Assembly: GCF_945859685.1 (NCBI RefSeq)
Contig: NC_079147.1
Coordinates: forward strand, 303,488,485-303,552,484
Origin: Eupeodes corollae
Lineage: Eukaryota; Arthropoda; Insecta; Diptera; Syrphidae
DNA: 64,000 nucleotides
Direction: 5' to 3'
The notes beneath the pieces are model-generated. The model had not been told where the DNA came from. It searched no databases and saw only the letters and a program-made list of their open reading frames with translations. Numbering within the stretch: the stretch's first letter is position 1; each line of letters begins with the position of its first letter. Position numbers and translations under genes: made by a program. Of the stretch, positions 11,440-24,360 are shown in pieces.

Positions 11440-11770
11440 TATGAAACGTGACAGGCTGATTGTGCTTATACGATTTAGATCATTATAGAAGAATTCTAGT
11501 AGGTAATTCTTGTGTTTTTGATCTAGTGAAGTGCATGTACACAAATGGTAAAGAACTGTTTCCTCCATTTGCTCGTCTATACAGCTTCAGCAAAAGTCAT
11601 TTGAAAATACGCCTACCCGTGTGGCTTGGTTTCCTATTAGACAATGCCCGGTTATGACACCTATTATCGAGCTTATATGCGATCTTCTTATATGTAGCAA
11701 GCACCTTGATCGCTTTAAATCTAGTGTATGGCAAATGTTTTGTGACCTGACACGTGGTTATGCTGTTCCA
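11440..11770 (-). pseudogene. LOA/I-like element, second decayed 3' fragment
   Basis: Aligns by eye with 3150-3425 of the larger LOA/I-like element and in the same orientation: GCATGTACACAAA, then GACTGTTTCCTC-like, CATTTG, TAGACAATGCC(C)GGTTAT, CTTGATCGCTTTAAATC. This is the cysteine/histidine-rich tail after RNase H. It is too diverged to read as protein. It shows that at least two insertions of this element type occurred within 10 kb. Confidence 0.65.
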
Positions 11771-12840
11771 CGTTGTTTGCCTTTTTCATAGTGTCCCGCA
11801 TTAACAACAGTTTACATAAGAAATGTATTATAACAAAAAACTCTTTTTTGTTTTTAAACTAAAAATTCGAAGAAAAAAGAATTTATAAAAAAGTAAAAAC
11901 ATAAAATTAGGTGCTCAGCCTTTGCATATAAAAAGTCTTTTTTGTTTGCTAAAATGCGCTCAATTTTCTATTCTCAAATTTATAGATTTCTCATACATTT
12001 GTCCCACTGTGCAATGGAGGTCAAACCATTTTTCTATTTTTTCTTTAATATCAGATAACTATCCCATTCAGCTTAGTTTCCGGTGTATGTTAAAAGTATT
12101 AAAAACTTATTTGTCTATAGATATTCTCTTTTATTTATTTAAGATTTATTTAAAAAGGAAACAAAAAAACTGCTCCAAAAGTGAACACAAAGTTAACGTG
12201 AACTTATCATTCTATATTCTATTCCTAGATGAACTGATCCCAAATTAATAATAAACCTATTCCGAATAAAGTGCATCATACAATCCTGTCCTAATAAAAG
12301 TCATTCCTTTTCATTACTTGCTCCAATGAAACTTAAATGAGCTAAATATAAACCCACGAAAAGTCTATTAATAATCATATAGTAACTTCATTTTTACTTA
12401 TTGACAATCAAAAACAGAAACCAAATGCATCCTTATAAGAGACTTGAAAATCATATGAAGAACCTACCTACCCTTCCCCCGAAAAAGTATGACATGAATT
12501 CAATATAGTACTCCAGTGTTCAAAACCGTCAATATACAAAATGCACTATACATAGTTTTGACCCCATACAAAAATTCCCTCAAATCCCTCAGCCCCATTG
12601 CAACTTAATTGTACACCTCAACCTCGCTCTTCAGTCTTTCAGTCCTCACTTTGCTCTTGTATGTTCTTCATTCTAAATTTCAGGATAAAGGCCCGAAGTA
12701 TCATCTCGCTTTCTAGGAATAGCTTAGAGGTATAGAGGTATGTACTATGTACCTTACCTTACTACAAGTTTAAAACTACCACAAAAACTATGTCAACACA
12801 GCAATATCCTGATGCTAGCTATTTCTTTAGGGATTCACAT
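11771..12840. other. no gene seen
   Basis: AT-rich unique-looking sequence. The 108-codon plus-strand frame at 11922-12248 is low complexity and has no recognisable motif. Confidence 0.5.
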
Positions 12841-13043
12841 TCACAACCTAAAATAGATTAAAAACCCACCTGTGCGGAAGGGAACAGAGCCCGAGTCGGA
12901 GCATGTAGTGCATTCAAAAGCAGAGTATAAACTTGTATCCTTCTGCACGTACACTCGCTACCACTTGAGCTTATAAGGATTACTATTTACTACATAAATA
13001 ATAAGAACACAAAAAGAGAGATAAACTCAAAGAATTCATGAGT

Positions 13044-13052
13044 CAGGTAAGT
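13044..13052 (+). promoter_or_regulatory. consensus 5' splice site (CAG|GTAAGT)
   Basis: Perfect metazoan donor consensus, with the cut between 13046 and 13047. The upstream 200 bp (12845-13046) is less AT-rich than its surroundings and free of repeats, so it could be a non-coding exon of a plus-strand gene. A single donor match can occur by chance. Confidence 0.35.
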
Positions 13053-13070
13053 AAGGAATTGAAAAAGAGG

Positions 13071-13079
13071 TATAAATAC
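13071..13079 (+). promoter_or_regulatory. candidate TATA box with downstream initiator
   Basis: TATAAATAC at 13071-13079 is followed by an initiator-like TCTCAGCAA with the A at 13107, about 36 bases downstream. The spacing is slightly longer than the usual 30-32. The sequence beyond lacks repeats and is purine- and CAA-rich, as fly 5' leaders often are. This would drive a plus-strand transcript. Confidence 0.4.
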
Positions 13080-13104
13080 GAAGGATCTACACCAACGCCA
13101 TCTC

Positions 13105-14373
13105 TCAGCAACTAGTCAAAGTACTGCCCGAAAAAACAAACCTAACAATAAAAAGCTCAAAACCCGCAAAACAAAGCAAATTGCAAAACTTATCCTTAAT
13201 ATTTCCCATATGATTTCAATGATGATGAGAAACGTCGTCGTCTGTCGAAAATGCACGAAGCGCATGTCCCGACATAGCGCATCGGCTCAAAACTTACACC
13301 AAAAAATAAAACAAAAACAAATCAAAAAGCAGAAAAGCAACATTTCGCCGCCGAAAAAGCTGCATAATACAACGTTTTCTAAGCAAGCTAAATTTCTGCA
13401 TTTTCAGTCCGCAGCGGGTGTGCATTTCAAAAACATCTCTCCGAATTTAAATTTTCTGCCGTGAAAAGAAAACGACCCTCGTTGGTTAGTTTTTGTTGTT
13501 TTGAGTTTTTTCACTGTGTGTTCAAAAAATTTTGGGTGGTTCGTGCGTGATTCGCTTTCTTTAACGTTGGTTGATGGTCTTGGTCGTCGATTTAAAAGAA
13601 AATATTCTATTTCTGTCTCTTTTTTACTCCTCTGTTTTTTTTTCAGTAGGTGGTCAAATTAGAAAATTTTCAAAAAATTCAAAAAATTTAGAAAGAAAGA
13701 AAAAAATAAGTTAATTTTCAAAATACCAACTAAAACCCTCTCTGTGATCTTCCTTTTTGAAAATATTTGAAAAATAAATGGAAAAAGTGTCTTGAATATA
13801 TCGATACTAAAAGTTTGTTCGAAATTTTGATGAAATTCATAAAAATTCTATCAAAAAAGTGTTGCCAATTTAGTCAAATAGTAAAAGTACTAAATTAACA
13901 AAAAAATAAAAAGAATCAAAACCAGAAAAATTAAATTACAAGATCAAAGCAACAAAGAGCAAAGAATTAAAAAGGCAAAAAAAAAGAAACGTGCAAATCT
14001 AGAAAGTGAGAAAAATAAAAAAGCAGAGCAAATAACGGTTTATTCTACTATTCATTTAGTGTGTCAACCATAACTACAACGAAATAGGAACAAAAAGAAA
14101 AAAAACAAGGATGCGGCGGTAGGATATACGGCACTTAACCCCCTGCCTGCAATCATCAGTTTTCTGTTTTACAAGAACAAAAACAACGACTCCTCGCTGC
14201 TACAAAAACAAAACTACACTATTTTCTGGTGGATTGAAAAGAGTAGGCAAATAAATAAAAATAAAGCACCAAAGGAAAAACATCATCATCAAGTGAAGCA
14301 AAGAAAAAAAAGGACGAGCGAGTGTGGAAAATAGCCCGAAGGATTTAAATAGCGAACGAGTTTCTGCCAATTA
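13105..14373 (+). other. candidate non-coding first exon / 5' leader
   Basis: A repeat-free 1.3-kb stretch downstream of the TATA box at 13071. It is rich in A-rich tracts (AAAAACAA, AAAGAAAAAA) and in CAA/AAG words, a composition common in long dipteran 5' UTRs, and ends at CCAATTAG|GTAATA near 14374, an acceptable donor. It holds short upstream open frames, the longest being 84 codons from an ATG at 13210 (MISMMMRNVVVCRKCTKRMS...), which matches no family I know. If this is an exon, the start codon of the main protein lies in a later exon outside the window, and 14374-64000 would be intron. The evidence is composition plus sites only. Confidence 0.35.
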
Positions 14374-16970
14374 GGTAATAATATTGAGTTGAGTTTTACT
14401 TGTACTATTTTTTTGTTTTTGTTTTATGTGTTTCGTTGTCGTTGTCGTTTTCGTCCTCGTCCTTGTCTATATATCCTGGTTGATTCATTCATTGTGTTTT
14501 GAGGGGGGATAATGGTTTAATAGAGAAGGACTTCTTTTTTTTCTGTTCAGTGTTCAGGATTGCTTAACACCCTATTTCTCAAGGGACTCCCTCAACAAAA
14601 ACGAATGACACGAAAATCCTTTGTCCTGGTTACGGTCCTGACTGTGACGTGACGGACGGAAGAAACATAAGAAAAGTAATGAAAAAATTACAGGTGAAAC
14701 AATGGCAATTAAAAAATTTGCAATTATTAAAATTGCAACACTTTTTGAGGGCTGCTTTGCATTTCTGCTGATGTTGAGTGTGTGTGTGATTTTTCTTTTT
14801 CTAGTGCGAAAAAATGTGTTTAATTTGGTTGTAGCCAAATTGTGATATAAATAAACTACGTTTTTTTCTTTTTTAATATTATTTCGCTCTTCTCACTTCT
14901 GATTGAGCTCCTATTGTAAGTGTCATGGTATTTAGTATATTATAAGCGAGAGACAATACTGTCACCCTGCTAATTCACTTGAAAATATTTGGTTTCTATT
15001 TTTTTAAAAGTGTTTTTTTTTTTTAAATGTGATGCCTTGTTAAATTAGAACCATGGCATTGTAAATTGATTACCTTGTCTCCTTTTTGCTTCTTTTTCTT
15101 TTATTTTTATTTTAGTGTCAACAATTTTCTCTTTTATTTTTTAAGTTTTATATTTTAAGGTTTTTCAAGATAAAATGAAAATGAAAAGCTTTTTCATGAG
15201 TTTCTTTGCTTTTTTGTGTGAGGTGATGCACTTTAGAGCACTGTGAGTGCACCTAGATATTTAAAAAAGGAGCCGGGAAACACCCCTGAGTTCTGAGTTG
15301 AGTTTGTTTGTGTGTATGGTGCTTTGTATAATATTTAAAATACCGCACACACATTGATACACGGCACAGGATGAGTAGGTAAGGTATACCTTATGTCTCT
15401 CGGTTCCTTGTGCCAAAAGTAGGTACTTGTGTAAACAAGTGTAATAATGAAGTAAAAAGGACGAAAAAAACGAAAAATGAAAAACTTTCTACATATGTAC
15501 ACTTCCTGGAAGGATGAAGAAAAAAAATATTAAATTAAGGAAAAATAAAATCTAGAACAAGACCATTGGGAAAGGATATTCTACCTACCACGACGTATCT
15601 CTATCTAAATGAAGAAAAAAAGTCCTTTTTCGTTTAAGAACTTTATTCATTTGTATGAATTTTATGAGTATCTATCTATCTGTGTGTGATGATGGTCCAC
15701 ATTAATGTACCTATATAAACATTGCAACTTACTATGCAAAGGACGATCCCATAATAAAGCAACAAAGAAAGAAATTGGAGAGAAATTTATATAAAAAGAA
15801 ACCGAAACAAAACGCAAAAACAAAATACTATACAACACTAATGACCTCATGAACGAAATATATGAATGTATGTGTATGTATGTTCATAGAAAGGACGACT
15901 ATGACGAGCAAAATAAAAATATATATAAATATATTTATATAAAAGAAAAAAATTCGGACATGTTAACTGGCTTATTACAGTTACAGAGTGTCCTTGGGTT
16001 TATGTGGGAATATATCTGTATATGTTAGCTGGCCATTATTGTTTCTTTTTTAGTTCTCTTATTTGTACCCAATTTGACATTAGGTCAGGATTAGGAATAA
16101 GCCCAATAGCGATATAAAGGCAATTAGGCGTAATGAAAATAATCGAAGAGTAGATTTTTGTGTCGTCATTGTTGTTGTTGTTGTATTAATGTTTTTTTTT
16201 GTTTTGATTGTTAAGTAAAAAGAATTTATTTCATACAAATACAAACAAGGTGATTTCGAATTAAAATATAAAATACCATCAACTTAAGAGGGATTTTTTA
16301 AAGATTTTCTTGGACTTAAATTTTATATTAAAAAAGTTTTAAGAATGAATTAGAGTTGGATTTTTGTTTGTCTTTCTTCTTATTGCGAGTATATTTTGTC
16401 ACTAAGTTTGTTAGGTATTAAAATAGGGACTTTTCAGACAATTCGCATTTCCTACCTATGGCAGGAAATTTGCAGTTTGGTTTTGTAGTAGTTTTTTCAA
16501 GGTTTAAAGTTGCCAGACGATTTTCAAATATCATAGGACAAAAATTAAAAACATTTTGTTGAGTCATAAATCATAGTTTCCAGACGTTGAGTGTCTAGAA
16601 AAACCTTTGAAACTTTTGGAAAACAATTGTTAAAGTTTTTTTTTACTTAGAGGTTTTAACAAAGACGCAACTTTCAGACAAACTGTATACGAAGAAAAAA
16701 TTAAGTATTAGATAAAAACTAATATTTGTGTATGTGTGGTTAAACTTAAAATAAAATTCTTTTTTGTGCAATTTTGGAATTGTTTCTTAATTTAATAGTT
16801 TAAATTATCTAAAAGTAAGTTTAAAAGAATCAAAAACAACTTCTTTTATATTCTGTTAAAATGGAATTGAAGTCGCAAGTCTTCGTTTTGATTTTTTTAA
16901 TTGAGTAATGAAGAACATCACATTTCTTCGTCAGGTCAATTTTATGATTATGATTCCATAAAAACTTATT
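14374..16970. other. no gene seen; simple repeats
   Basis: AT-rich sequence with short simple repeats, including CGTTGT/CGTCCT words near 14438-14465, TGTGTGTG near 14780, and a GTT run near 16163-16183. No protein or mobile-element motif was recognised. Confidence 0.5.
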
Positions 16971-16974
16971 TAAA

Positions 16975-18720
16975 CACAGTAGGTTGCAAAATATCTTAAT
17001 TAGTAAAGATACTAAACAAGCTTTTACTCTGTTTCGGAACATTTTAGATTTAGCGGTTTCTTCTTACTTTCCTAAGAAAACTGTATTTGAAAATTCAAAT
17101 AAACCTATTTGGTTCAACAAAAGTTTATCAAGACTGAAAAATGTCATGAATAAACTTAATAAAATTAAAAATCTTCAATCCATTGAAATGAATAGTTCAA
17201 ACAAATTAGAAAGGAGTTTGAGTTTTTGAAAAAAAAAAATTTACAAGTAATACATTTCGCCTCTTGAACCGAATATTAAGAACTACCCTTAGAGTTTTTG
17301 GTAATTTATTAACACAAAAAGAAACTCATCTGGGATTAAATCTAGCATGACTTATAATAATGTGTTATCCGATGATATTAATATAATTTGCAATAACTTC
17401 GCGTTGTTTTTTCAATCTAATTTTATTAATCTCAACTTAGACTATGCTAACACAATATATTCAGATCCTATAATTGATCTTAGTAATTTGCAGTTATCTG
17501 TAGACGATGTCTTACAAGTACTTTTAACTCTTGAAAAAAGTTTTTCTATTTCACCAGACAATATTACACCAATTCTTTTAAATACTTGTGTTTATATACT
17601 TACTACACCACTTTGTATATTTTTTAACCTTTTTTTTAAGTAATGGTGAGTTCTTAGTTGAATAGAAATACTCTACAATAACTCCCCTTCATTAATCAAG
17701 TACAAATAGTTCGATTGAAAATTACAGACCAATTGCAAAACTGCAGTTAATTCCTAAAGTTTTCGAACCTGTAGTAAAAAATACATTGTATAATCTTATT
17801 CACAATATCATTTCAGTTTACCAACATGGTTTCTTAAAAGTTAGATCCACTACTACAAATTTATGAATATTTTCAAATTTTTGTCTATCACAGATGGAAA
17901 TGCGTTCTTAAGTCGACACCATTTACACTCATTTTTCAAAGGCTTTTGACAGCGTTTTAAATAGTGTTCTTTTACAAAAACTAGTAACATATATATGGAT
18001 TTCACTCTCAGCTCCTTATGTGGATAAAGAGCTACTTAGTAGGTAGAAAACAGGTGGAAAAAATTGATAATGTCTTATCTAAGGAAATTATACATTTTTC
18101 GGGTGTTCCTTAAGGTAGTCACCTTGGACCACTTCTTTGTATCATTTTTATTAACGACTTAGCAGTACATCTTACTTTTTCTAACTTGCTTCTATTTGTT
18201 GACGATTTGAAAATATTCAGTTCCATAAATTCACTTAACGATGCAAAAAAAGTTCAAATTGATTTAAATAATTCAATTAAGTAGTGTAATATCAATGGGC
18301 TTTATTTTAACAATGAGAAATGTAGCGTTGTGACATTTTCTAAAAACCACAGTTAGAATATTTTACTGTTATATGGAGCGCCTTTACTGCGTCTAGTATT
18401 TGTCGTATATAAAAAAGTTCAAAAAAGGTTCACAAAGTTTGCCTTACGAAAAATATTTAGTTATTCTTTATGAGACGACGTGTATTTTAATTGATTTTGA
18501 TTGATTGGCCAGTTTTGTATCTATGTTTTTTATTTATGCGCCTTCTAGAAACTTGCGACCTATCGTGACTATGATTTGTTTAATGTTCCTTACCACAGTA
18601 CTAGCTATGCTAAGTATAACCCTATCACAAGAGCTTGTAAGGATTTTAATGAATGGGATTTTGCATTTGATTTTAATATTAATAGAAATGTTTTGAAACA
18701 TAAATTATTAAATTTGTTAT
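16975..18720 (+). pseudogene. Jockey/CR1-like retrotransposon ORF2 remnant
   Basis: Plus-strand ORF2, RT to C-terminus, with many stops and frame changes. Blocks in order: NKPIWFNKSLSRLKNVMNKL (linker, near 17098-17160), SFSISPDNITPILLNTCVY (17540-17600), IENYRPIAKLQLIPKVFE (RT motif 0/1, near 17713-17768), YQHGFLKVRSTTTNL (near 17819-17865), FSKAFDSVLNSVLLQKL (motif A, near 17935-17985), a damaged PQGSH/GPL motif B near 18110-18135, and DDLKIFSSINSLNDAKKVQ (YADD region, second D retained, near 18199-18255). Further blocks are VQKRFTKFALRKIF (near 18417-18460) and NPITRACKDFNEWDFAFDF (near 18620-18680), a C-terminal ending typical of this group. It ends near 18717. Related plus-strand copies are at 43.4-44.9 and 62.0-62.7 kb. 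Confidence 0.85.
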
Positions 18721-18789
18721 AATGCAATAAGTAAATTATGTATTTTATTTTTATGTTTTGCATAATCATAAGTCTAAAAAGAGTGTGTA

Positions 18790-19400
18790 ACTTTTAAGAC
18801 GAACAAATAAACAAGTATGTAAGGGTAGCATTTCTCGTCAACCATATTTCAAGAACCAGTAGAGATATCGACTTCAAATAAATATTGTTTTACAGATGAT
18901 ACCGTCGAAAGATGCAGACAAAAATTAAGAAAATGACTTTCTGATTGTTATACTATATTAATTTAAACAAAAAGTCAAAGTTTGCGTTGTTCCCAAATAT
19001 CTTACAAAATAAAAACGCTACTGACTCCTATTAAATTTTATATTAAATAACGTAACGTGATGCTGAATTGGAATAGTTTTCAAACCAATTCAATTGACGC
19101 TTTTTTTGAAAAAGAAATATTTTTTTATATTTAAGAATAAAAAACTATCTTCCTCCTGACTAATTTCATACAACGAAGAAATATTGTCAAAAAAAAACCG
19201 AAGTAGAGGTATTTTTACAAAAAAAAAAAAAAACTAAAACAACATTTCACTGGTTAAAAACTTTCAAAAAATTCTGCTTACATTTTTAAAAATTATTCTT
19301 CGACTAAAAATGATCTTTTCTTCTCTCAAAATATTCTTATTGTTCTCAATATTTTCTTAAAATTAAAAAAAAAAACATTTCAATTGCAATCTAAAAGTAC
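18790..19400 (+). repeat. family A repeat, plus-oriented fragment
   Basis: Contains AAGAACCAGTAGAGATATCG, ACTTCAAATAAATATTG, GAAAGATGCAGA and, further on, AACGTAACGTGATGC, each of which recurs in the same order at 34020-34200 and 41510-41580. It abuts the 3' end of the retrotransposon remnant at 16975-18720. It has no coding content. Confidence 0.65.
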
Positions 19401-19404
19401 ACAA

Positions 19405-19500
19405 AAATTTCGAATTTAAACCTTTAATTAAACATGACATTACAATGGTAAAATACAGTATGTCCTGCGATTCCGTCTGTCTGCCTATCTTCGCACCCAG
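19405..19500 (+). repeat. family B repeat, short plus-oriented fragment
   Basis: Matches the family B opening: AATTAAACATGACATTACAA, TGGTAAA, then CCTGCGATTCCGTCTGTCTG, as at 7725-7800. Confidence 0.6.
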
Positions 19501-19729
19501 CGTTTGGAAAACAAAAAAAATTAGTTTGCTTAAAAAAATCTTTTCATATTCAACATAAATAACAGAAAAGAAATAAAATGCACTACTGGTTTGCATTTGG
19601 TTTAATTTTTATAATTTTAATTGAAAATCTTTTTTGAATTTTAGTTTAATATTTTTGGTATTGAGTTTTGAACTTATTATTAGCCGTGTTCCATTTAAAT
19701 TTTGCAAAAACTGATGACCCATTTCCTAG

Positions 19730-20240
19730 ATATCAAATTTCGAAAAAAAATCGTATTTTTTTAAATTAAAAATAAAAATAATAACATTTTTGGTCAAGAA
19801 TAAGTATTGAGACAGTATGAGAGTTTGTAAAGAAAAAAGTAGTTTAAATCTTGAGAAAACTCAAAAACAAAATAACTGTTCTATGGGGGTACCCTTTTCG
19901 AACAAAACCATTTTTTTTTTATATTGAAAGAAGCCAAACTGAGACCCAAAATTTAAGCAAAAAATAAAAAAAAATGTATTATATTGTTTTTTGAGAAAAT
20001 TCGAATTATCGATTTTGTACCGTATAAATTTGTATTGAGACTACTGTTTCTTTTTAGTTTAAAAAAAGGAAAGACATACAGACAAACTGATGACATTAGG
20101 GACCCACTTTTTTCGACTTCTCTGCCATCGTATTGTCATGTTTGATTAAAATCTCGAGTTTGAATTTGTTTAAGAATGCAAAACTAGCCATATGTCCTAT
20201 ATGTCGCAAGGAAAAATAATAAAATTGTTAAACTCGAATG
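19730..20240 (-). repeat. family B repeat, minus-oriented copy
   Basis: Reverse complement of the family B opening. GACCCACTTTTTTCGACTTC at about 20102-20121 and CATATGTCCTATATGTCGCA at about 20190-20209 mirror 7655-7770. Interior blocks such as GAAGCCAAACTGAG near 19932 mirror 8020-8035. With the fragment at 19405-19500 it forms an inverted pair. Confidence 0.7.
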
Positions 20241-20279
20241 CATAGATATAACGGAACCTCACTGAAAATACGTACACTT

Positions 20280-21375
20280 AAGCGATTTTTAATTCTCTAG
20301 AAAATTTTGAGACCAAGTACAAGTGTGATAGGAGAAAAAAGGAGTAAATTCAGTCTATTTTTTATTAAAATGAAAGTAGATAGAAACAAACAACTTTTTG
20401 TTAACAAAAACTGTCAATTCTATGTTTCTCAAAATTTGACTGATAAAAATAGTTTTAAGCCAATATCTCAAAGTTTTAAAAAGATATTTGAGTCAAAAAT
20501 CAATTTTCGCCAACATTTATTAATTTTTTTGTTTAGGTTTTTATTTTTTCTAAGAAAAACTGTCTATTCGATTTTTCTCAAAATTGGTGAGAATGTTGAA
20601 ACAATATTTTTTTTAAAGTTTAAATAAGCTGGGAGCCATAATCCCAAATTTTTGTCAAAATTTTCAATTTGACAAATCGGACCCATTACAATAACTTAAT
20701 ATGGGAAGTTAAAAATAAAAATATCTTTAGTTTTTAAAGATATATTTAAGTCGAAAACAAAATTTAACAATTTTTGGCATTTTTTTTTGTAAATAATGTC
20801 ACTTCTATTCTTCTCAAAATTTTTATTGATTTCAAAAAAATAATTCTTTCTTGCCCAAACTTTTTTTTTGGAGATAAAAGAAGTTTTTGGTTGCAAAATG
20901 TTTGAGATGATAGATATTTTTTTTTTGTTTTTTTTTGTATTTATAAAAAAAATTAATTTTGTTCAAAATTATATATCATTTGGTGTCATGTCAGAATATA
21001 TCATCAAATTTAATTCAAGTCGCTAGTGTCATTGGTTTGTGAGATATTTTGTGTTATCCAAAATATTGACTTCATTTAAAATTGCTATGGTAAAAAACCA
21101 CGCACTCAATTTTTTTTTGGAGAGTCCTATCTGAGTTTGTATCTGTATAGTAAAATATATTTGAAGTCAATATCTCTACAGGTTCTTGAGATATGGACGA
21201 AGAAAAAAAATCCTAAAAGTACGAACGCACGTATACACGCAAGCATAGACATCTCTCCAAAAATCCTTTATTTTGATTCTAGGGATCTTGAAACGTCGGG
21301 AAATGTCAAAATTTTCAATTTCACAATCGGACAATTTACAATAAATTCCTATGTAAAGTTAAAAATTTTTGTCAC
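20280..21375 (-). repeat. family A repeat, minus-oriented, two adjacent pieces
   Basis: The first piece (about 20400-20715) holds 1-2 units of the family A internal tandem repeat (AAGCCAATATCTCAAAGTTT and AGATATTTGAGTC near 20458-20495) and ends in the family A T1 terminus (CAAATCGGACCCATTACAAT near 20673-20692, then GGGAAGTTAA). The second piece (20700-21375) again ends in a T1 terminus (CTTGAAACGTCGGGAAATGT near 21288-21307). The open frames in this region are products of this composition. Confidence 0.7.
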
Positions 21376-22010
21376 TTAGAATAGTTAATGAACAAAAAGT
21401 GTTCAGAAGTTTGTAAAAATCCAGTCGCTAATCATTTTTACACACAATATAATCCTAATACAAATATTGCTTAAAATTAGTAAAAATTCTGCAAATTAAA
21501 ACATTGATTTCATACTTATTTTTTCTTATTAAAAACTTCATTACCTTCACTTCTGAAAGCTTTAAAATTTGTTTAGTTTTTTTTTAAGAATAAAACCCAC
21601 AAAAATTGCTATTTTTTGAACTGTTATTATTTCTTAACATGTTATTAAAATTGCATGGCAATACAATTCTTAAAAAAATTAGCTGCGGATACTATTGGCT
21701 CACAAGAATTGTTAAACATTAATGTTCGGCTCGAATATCTTTAGAAAAAAAGGGAAATTTTATTTCTTAATAAACAAAATATCTATATAATTAAATAAAC
21801 AAATGATATCAATTAATACTTGAATAAAATCCTACCAAAAATTTCACGATAAATAAGCTCAACGTCTTTTTATTGAACTATTGATTTCATATTTTTTGTT
21901 GTTCTTTAAATGACAATTAGACTTATTGCGAAAAATAATAATTTGAAAGGCTAAGAATTAGTGAGCTATCGGAAGTGTGGGTCACATCGCAGCTTCTTTC
22001 TAGGATTTGA
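21376..22010 (+). repeat. weak family A similarity with degenerate terminus
   Basis: AT-rich sequence ending in a diverged version of the family A T2 block at 21975-21991 (gtgtgggtcacatcgca, two differences from the 17-bp consensus). The rest is not clearly alignable by eye. Confidence 0.4.
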
Positions 22011-23265
22011 AATTCAATTTCAAATAAGATGAAATCTACTTTATTGACTCTTAAACATTTTATGTTACTTTTTTCACTCGTTAGTAAAATTTATTTTTAT
22101 CTCAATTAAATTCTATTTGGATTAATGAGAAATTTCGAAAAATATTTACTGTATGACGTATGTAGAAACTTATTTAGCTTAGTTGAATTACAATCCATTT
22201 ATTGCATGTTAAACACGATTTTATTAAAAACTCTAGTAGCATACAAGTAAAATTCAATTGAACAAATTCCTGTGAATTTCAATTACAACATTTCGATTAA
22301 AATAGAAGAATTTAGAATTTATGATGTATTCAAATATTTTGAAAATATTTCCAATTGAAACATTGATATGAAATATTATGAATGACCTATATTTCTATGT
22401 ATCTTAACTACGTATGTATAGTGCAGGTCAAAAGGTCTCATAAAATGCAATCAAACACCCCCAGTTATGATTATTATGTATTTTATAAACCTTATAATTG
22501 AACTCATATCCAATTTAACTTAGAAACAAACTTTTATAGCATGAAGTAAGTACAAGTTTATTATCACAGCTGCTCTAAAGAACACATACGAACCTTCTAA
22601 GCGTGCATCCTTTTTGGAGAAATACTTAGTTACACTTAATACAAGACATTTCCTTCTTAGTCCTGTAATCCTTTGGTATTGATTCTATAAGTTGGTATCT
22701 ATTTTTATCTTATACCCTGCCCAAGAGAATGCAGGTGTTATTATTTTTATTATCATCAAGGATATACACAAACAAAATACAGAAATAAGGAAACATTTGT
22801 GTTTGGCCCCAAAGAAAACAAAGGAAAAGGTTAAATAGGTCAATTGTATGTGTGTGTGTAGGAAAATAAGTGTAAATCGATTGTTCTATATTCTGATTAC
22901 GATATACAATTGCAAGATAAATGAATGTGAAATAATATTTGACAGAAACTTATTGATACAATCAAATTTATTGTATATTCAAAATAAGGCATAGATTTGG
23001 TTATTTTGTATGCATTGAATATATCAAAACCTTATGGACAGTAAATATATTTAATGTAATTTTCTTATCACAGTTCATAAAAGGAAATGCTTCTCTAAAT
23101 TGCCATTAATAGCAGAACATTCTTTGAATTTACAGAAAGGATCAAAGGAAAAAATTATTTTTATTTTAAATTTAAGTTGTTAATAAGATGAAAATAAAAA
23201 ATAAACAATTCTAAAACTTTTCGTTTTCGGCTTCCTACTTACTTACTAACTTAGGTAATCAAACC
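22011..23265. other. no gene seen
   Basis: AT-rich sequence without recognised motifs on either strand. Confidence 0.5.
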
Positions 23266-23267
23266 TG

Positions 23268-24360
23268 TTAAGTTCGTTGGGAACCCCTTAAGAGGTATAG
23301 GGCCATCGTGTACGGTTTACCGAGATCTGTTTCAGCTCCCTCCAACTCTTGCCTAGTGACGCTGATTCCACCTCCACTGTCCTGCGCCATGTGCTTCTGG
23401 GTCGTCCAGCTCTTCTTCCTTCTTGTGTGAGCGGATTCCACTGCATTGATTGGCCTGTAATGCAATCGTTACCTTTTCGAAGCGTATGTCCAATCCATTG
23501 CCACTTACGTCTTTGCATTACAGATTCTATATGTTCCTAACCTGCCCTTCTATGAAGGACCTCATTTGATATACGGTTTGGTCAGAAACTCCTTAGGATC
23601 TTACGAAGACATCTATTCACGAAGGTTTGCAGCTTTCTTGTTAAGGCTGCACCCATAAAGAAGCACAGATTCGAACATTTGTGCGAAACAGTCGTAGCTT
23701 TGTTCTTAAGCTGATAGAGTTATTCATCCGAATTTTCGACAACATACCGAACGCCTTCGATAGAAACGATACTTCTAGGGTATTGAACGGTCTCCACTTT
23801 TTCCATCGGTTGCGAGGAAATATTTATTTGACAGGATGGTTGGGTTCCGAAGCTGATCATTTTTGTTTTGCCGGAACTAACTTTCAGCCCCACAACTTCT
23901 GCTTCTCTCTCCACACATGTTGTCATTTGATGGAGATCCATGATCCTATGAGAAAGTAAGCAAAATCGTCCACGTAATCCAAGTGCTTTAAATAGGATGT
24001 CATAGTCCATTGGATTCCTCCGCTACCTGACAAAGCTGTGTGCAGTACATTGCTTATCACTTAAAACATTGGCGACACAATGCAGCCCTGTCTGACTCCG
24101 CTACGGATTTCAAAATCATCTGACAACCTACCATCGTGCAGAACGTGATACTTGGATCCATCATTTGCTGCTTTTATAAGAGTAATTAATTTTTTTTGGA
24201 TGCCTCTCCTCCGCAAAGCTAACCAGATATACTCCCTGTTAATGCCATCAAAGGCCTTCTCAAAGTCGATGAACATCAGTTGTAGTGGTGATCGACATTC
24301 AACGCAATGTTCAATAATGATCCGCAATGTGTTGTGTCGGCTTCCTGCAGAGTTCAAAAT
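23268..24360 (-). pseudogene. RTE/BovB-like non-LTR reverse transcriptase remnant
   Basis: Minus-strand RT and C-terminal region of an RTE-type element, a different subfamily from the copies at 1, 47 and 55 kb. Blocks: NTLRIIIEHCVECRSPLQLM and FIDFEKAFDGINREYIW (RT motif A, near 24240-24280), GVRQGCIVSPMF (motif B, near 24061-24095), DYVDDFA (catalytic box, 23965-23979, both D kept), followed by a frameshift into LLSHRIMDLHQMTT. Next come GLKVSSGKTKMISFGT and ISSQPMEKVETVQYP, then LLYG near 23655 and the C-terminal KWQWIGHTLRKGNDCITGQ and GRRAGRPRSTWRRTVEVE (near 23375-23510), characteristic of this group. It starts and ends abruptly, with frameshifts near 23965, 23755 and 23680 and no endonuclease domain. 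Confidence 0.88.

Noticed and set aside
13210..13464. 84-codon frame with CRKC motif as a real small gene
   Set aside because: A two-cysteine motif alone is not enough. It lies in what looks like a 5' leader, so at most it is an upstream open frame.
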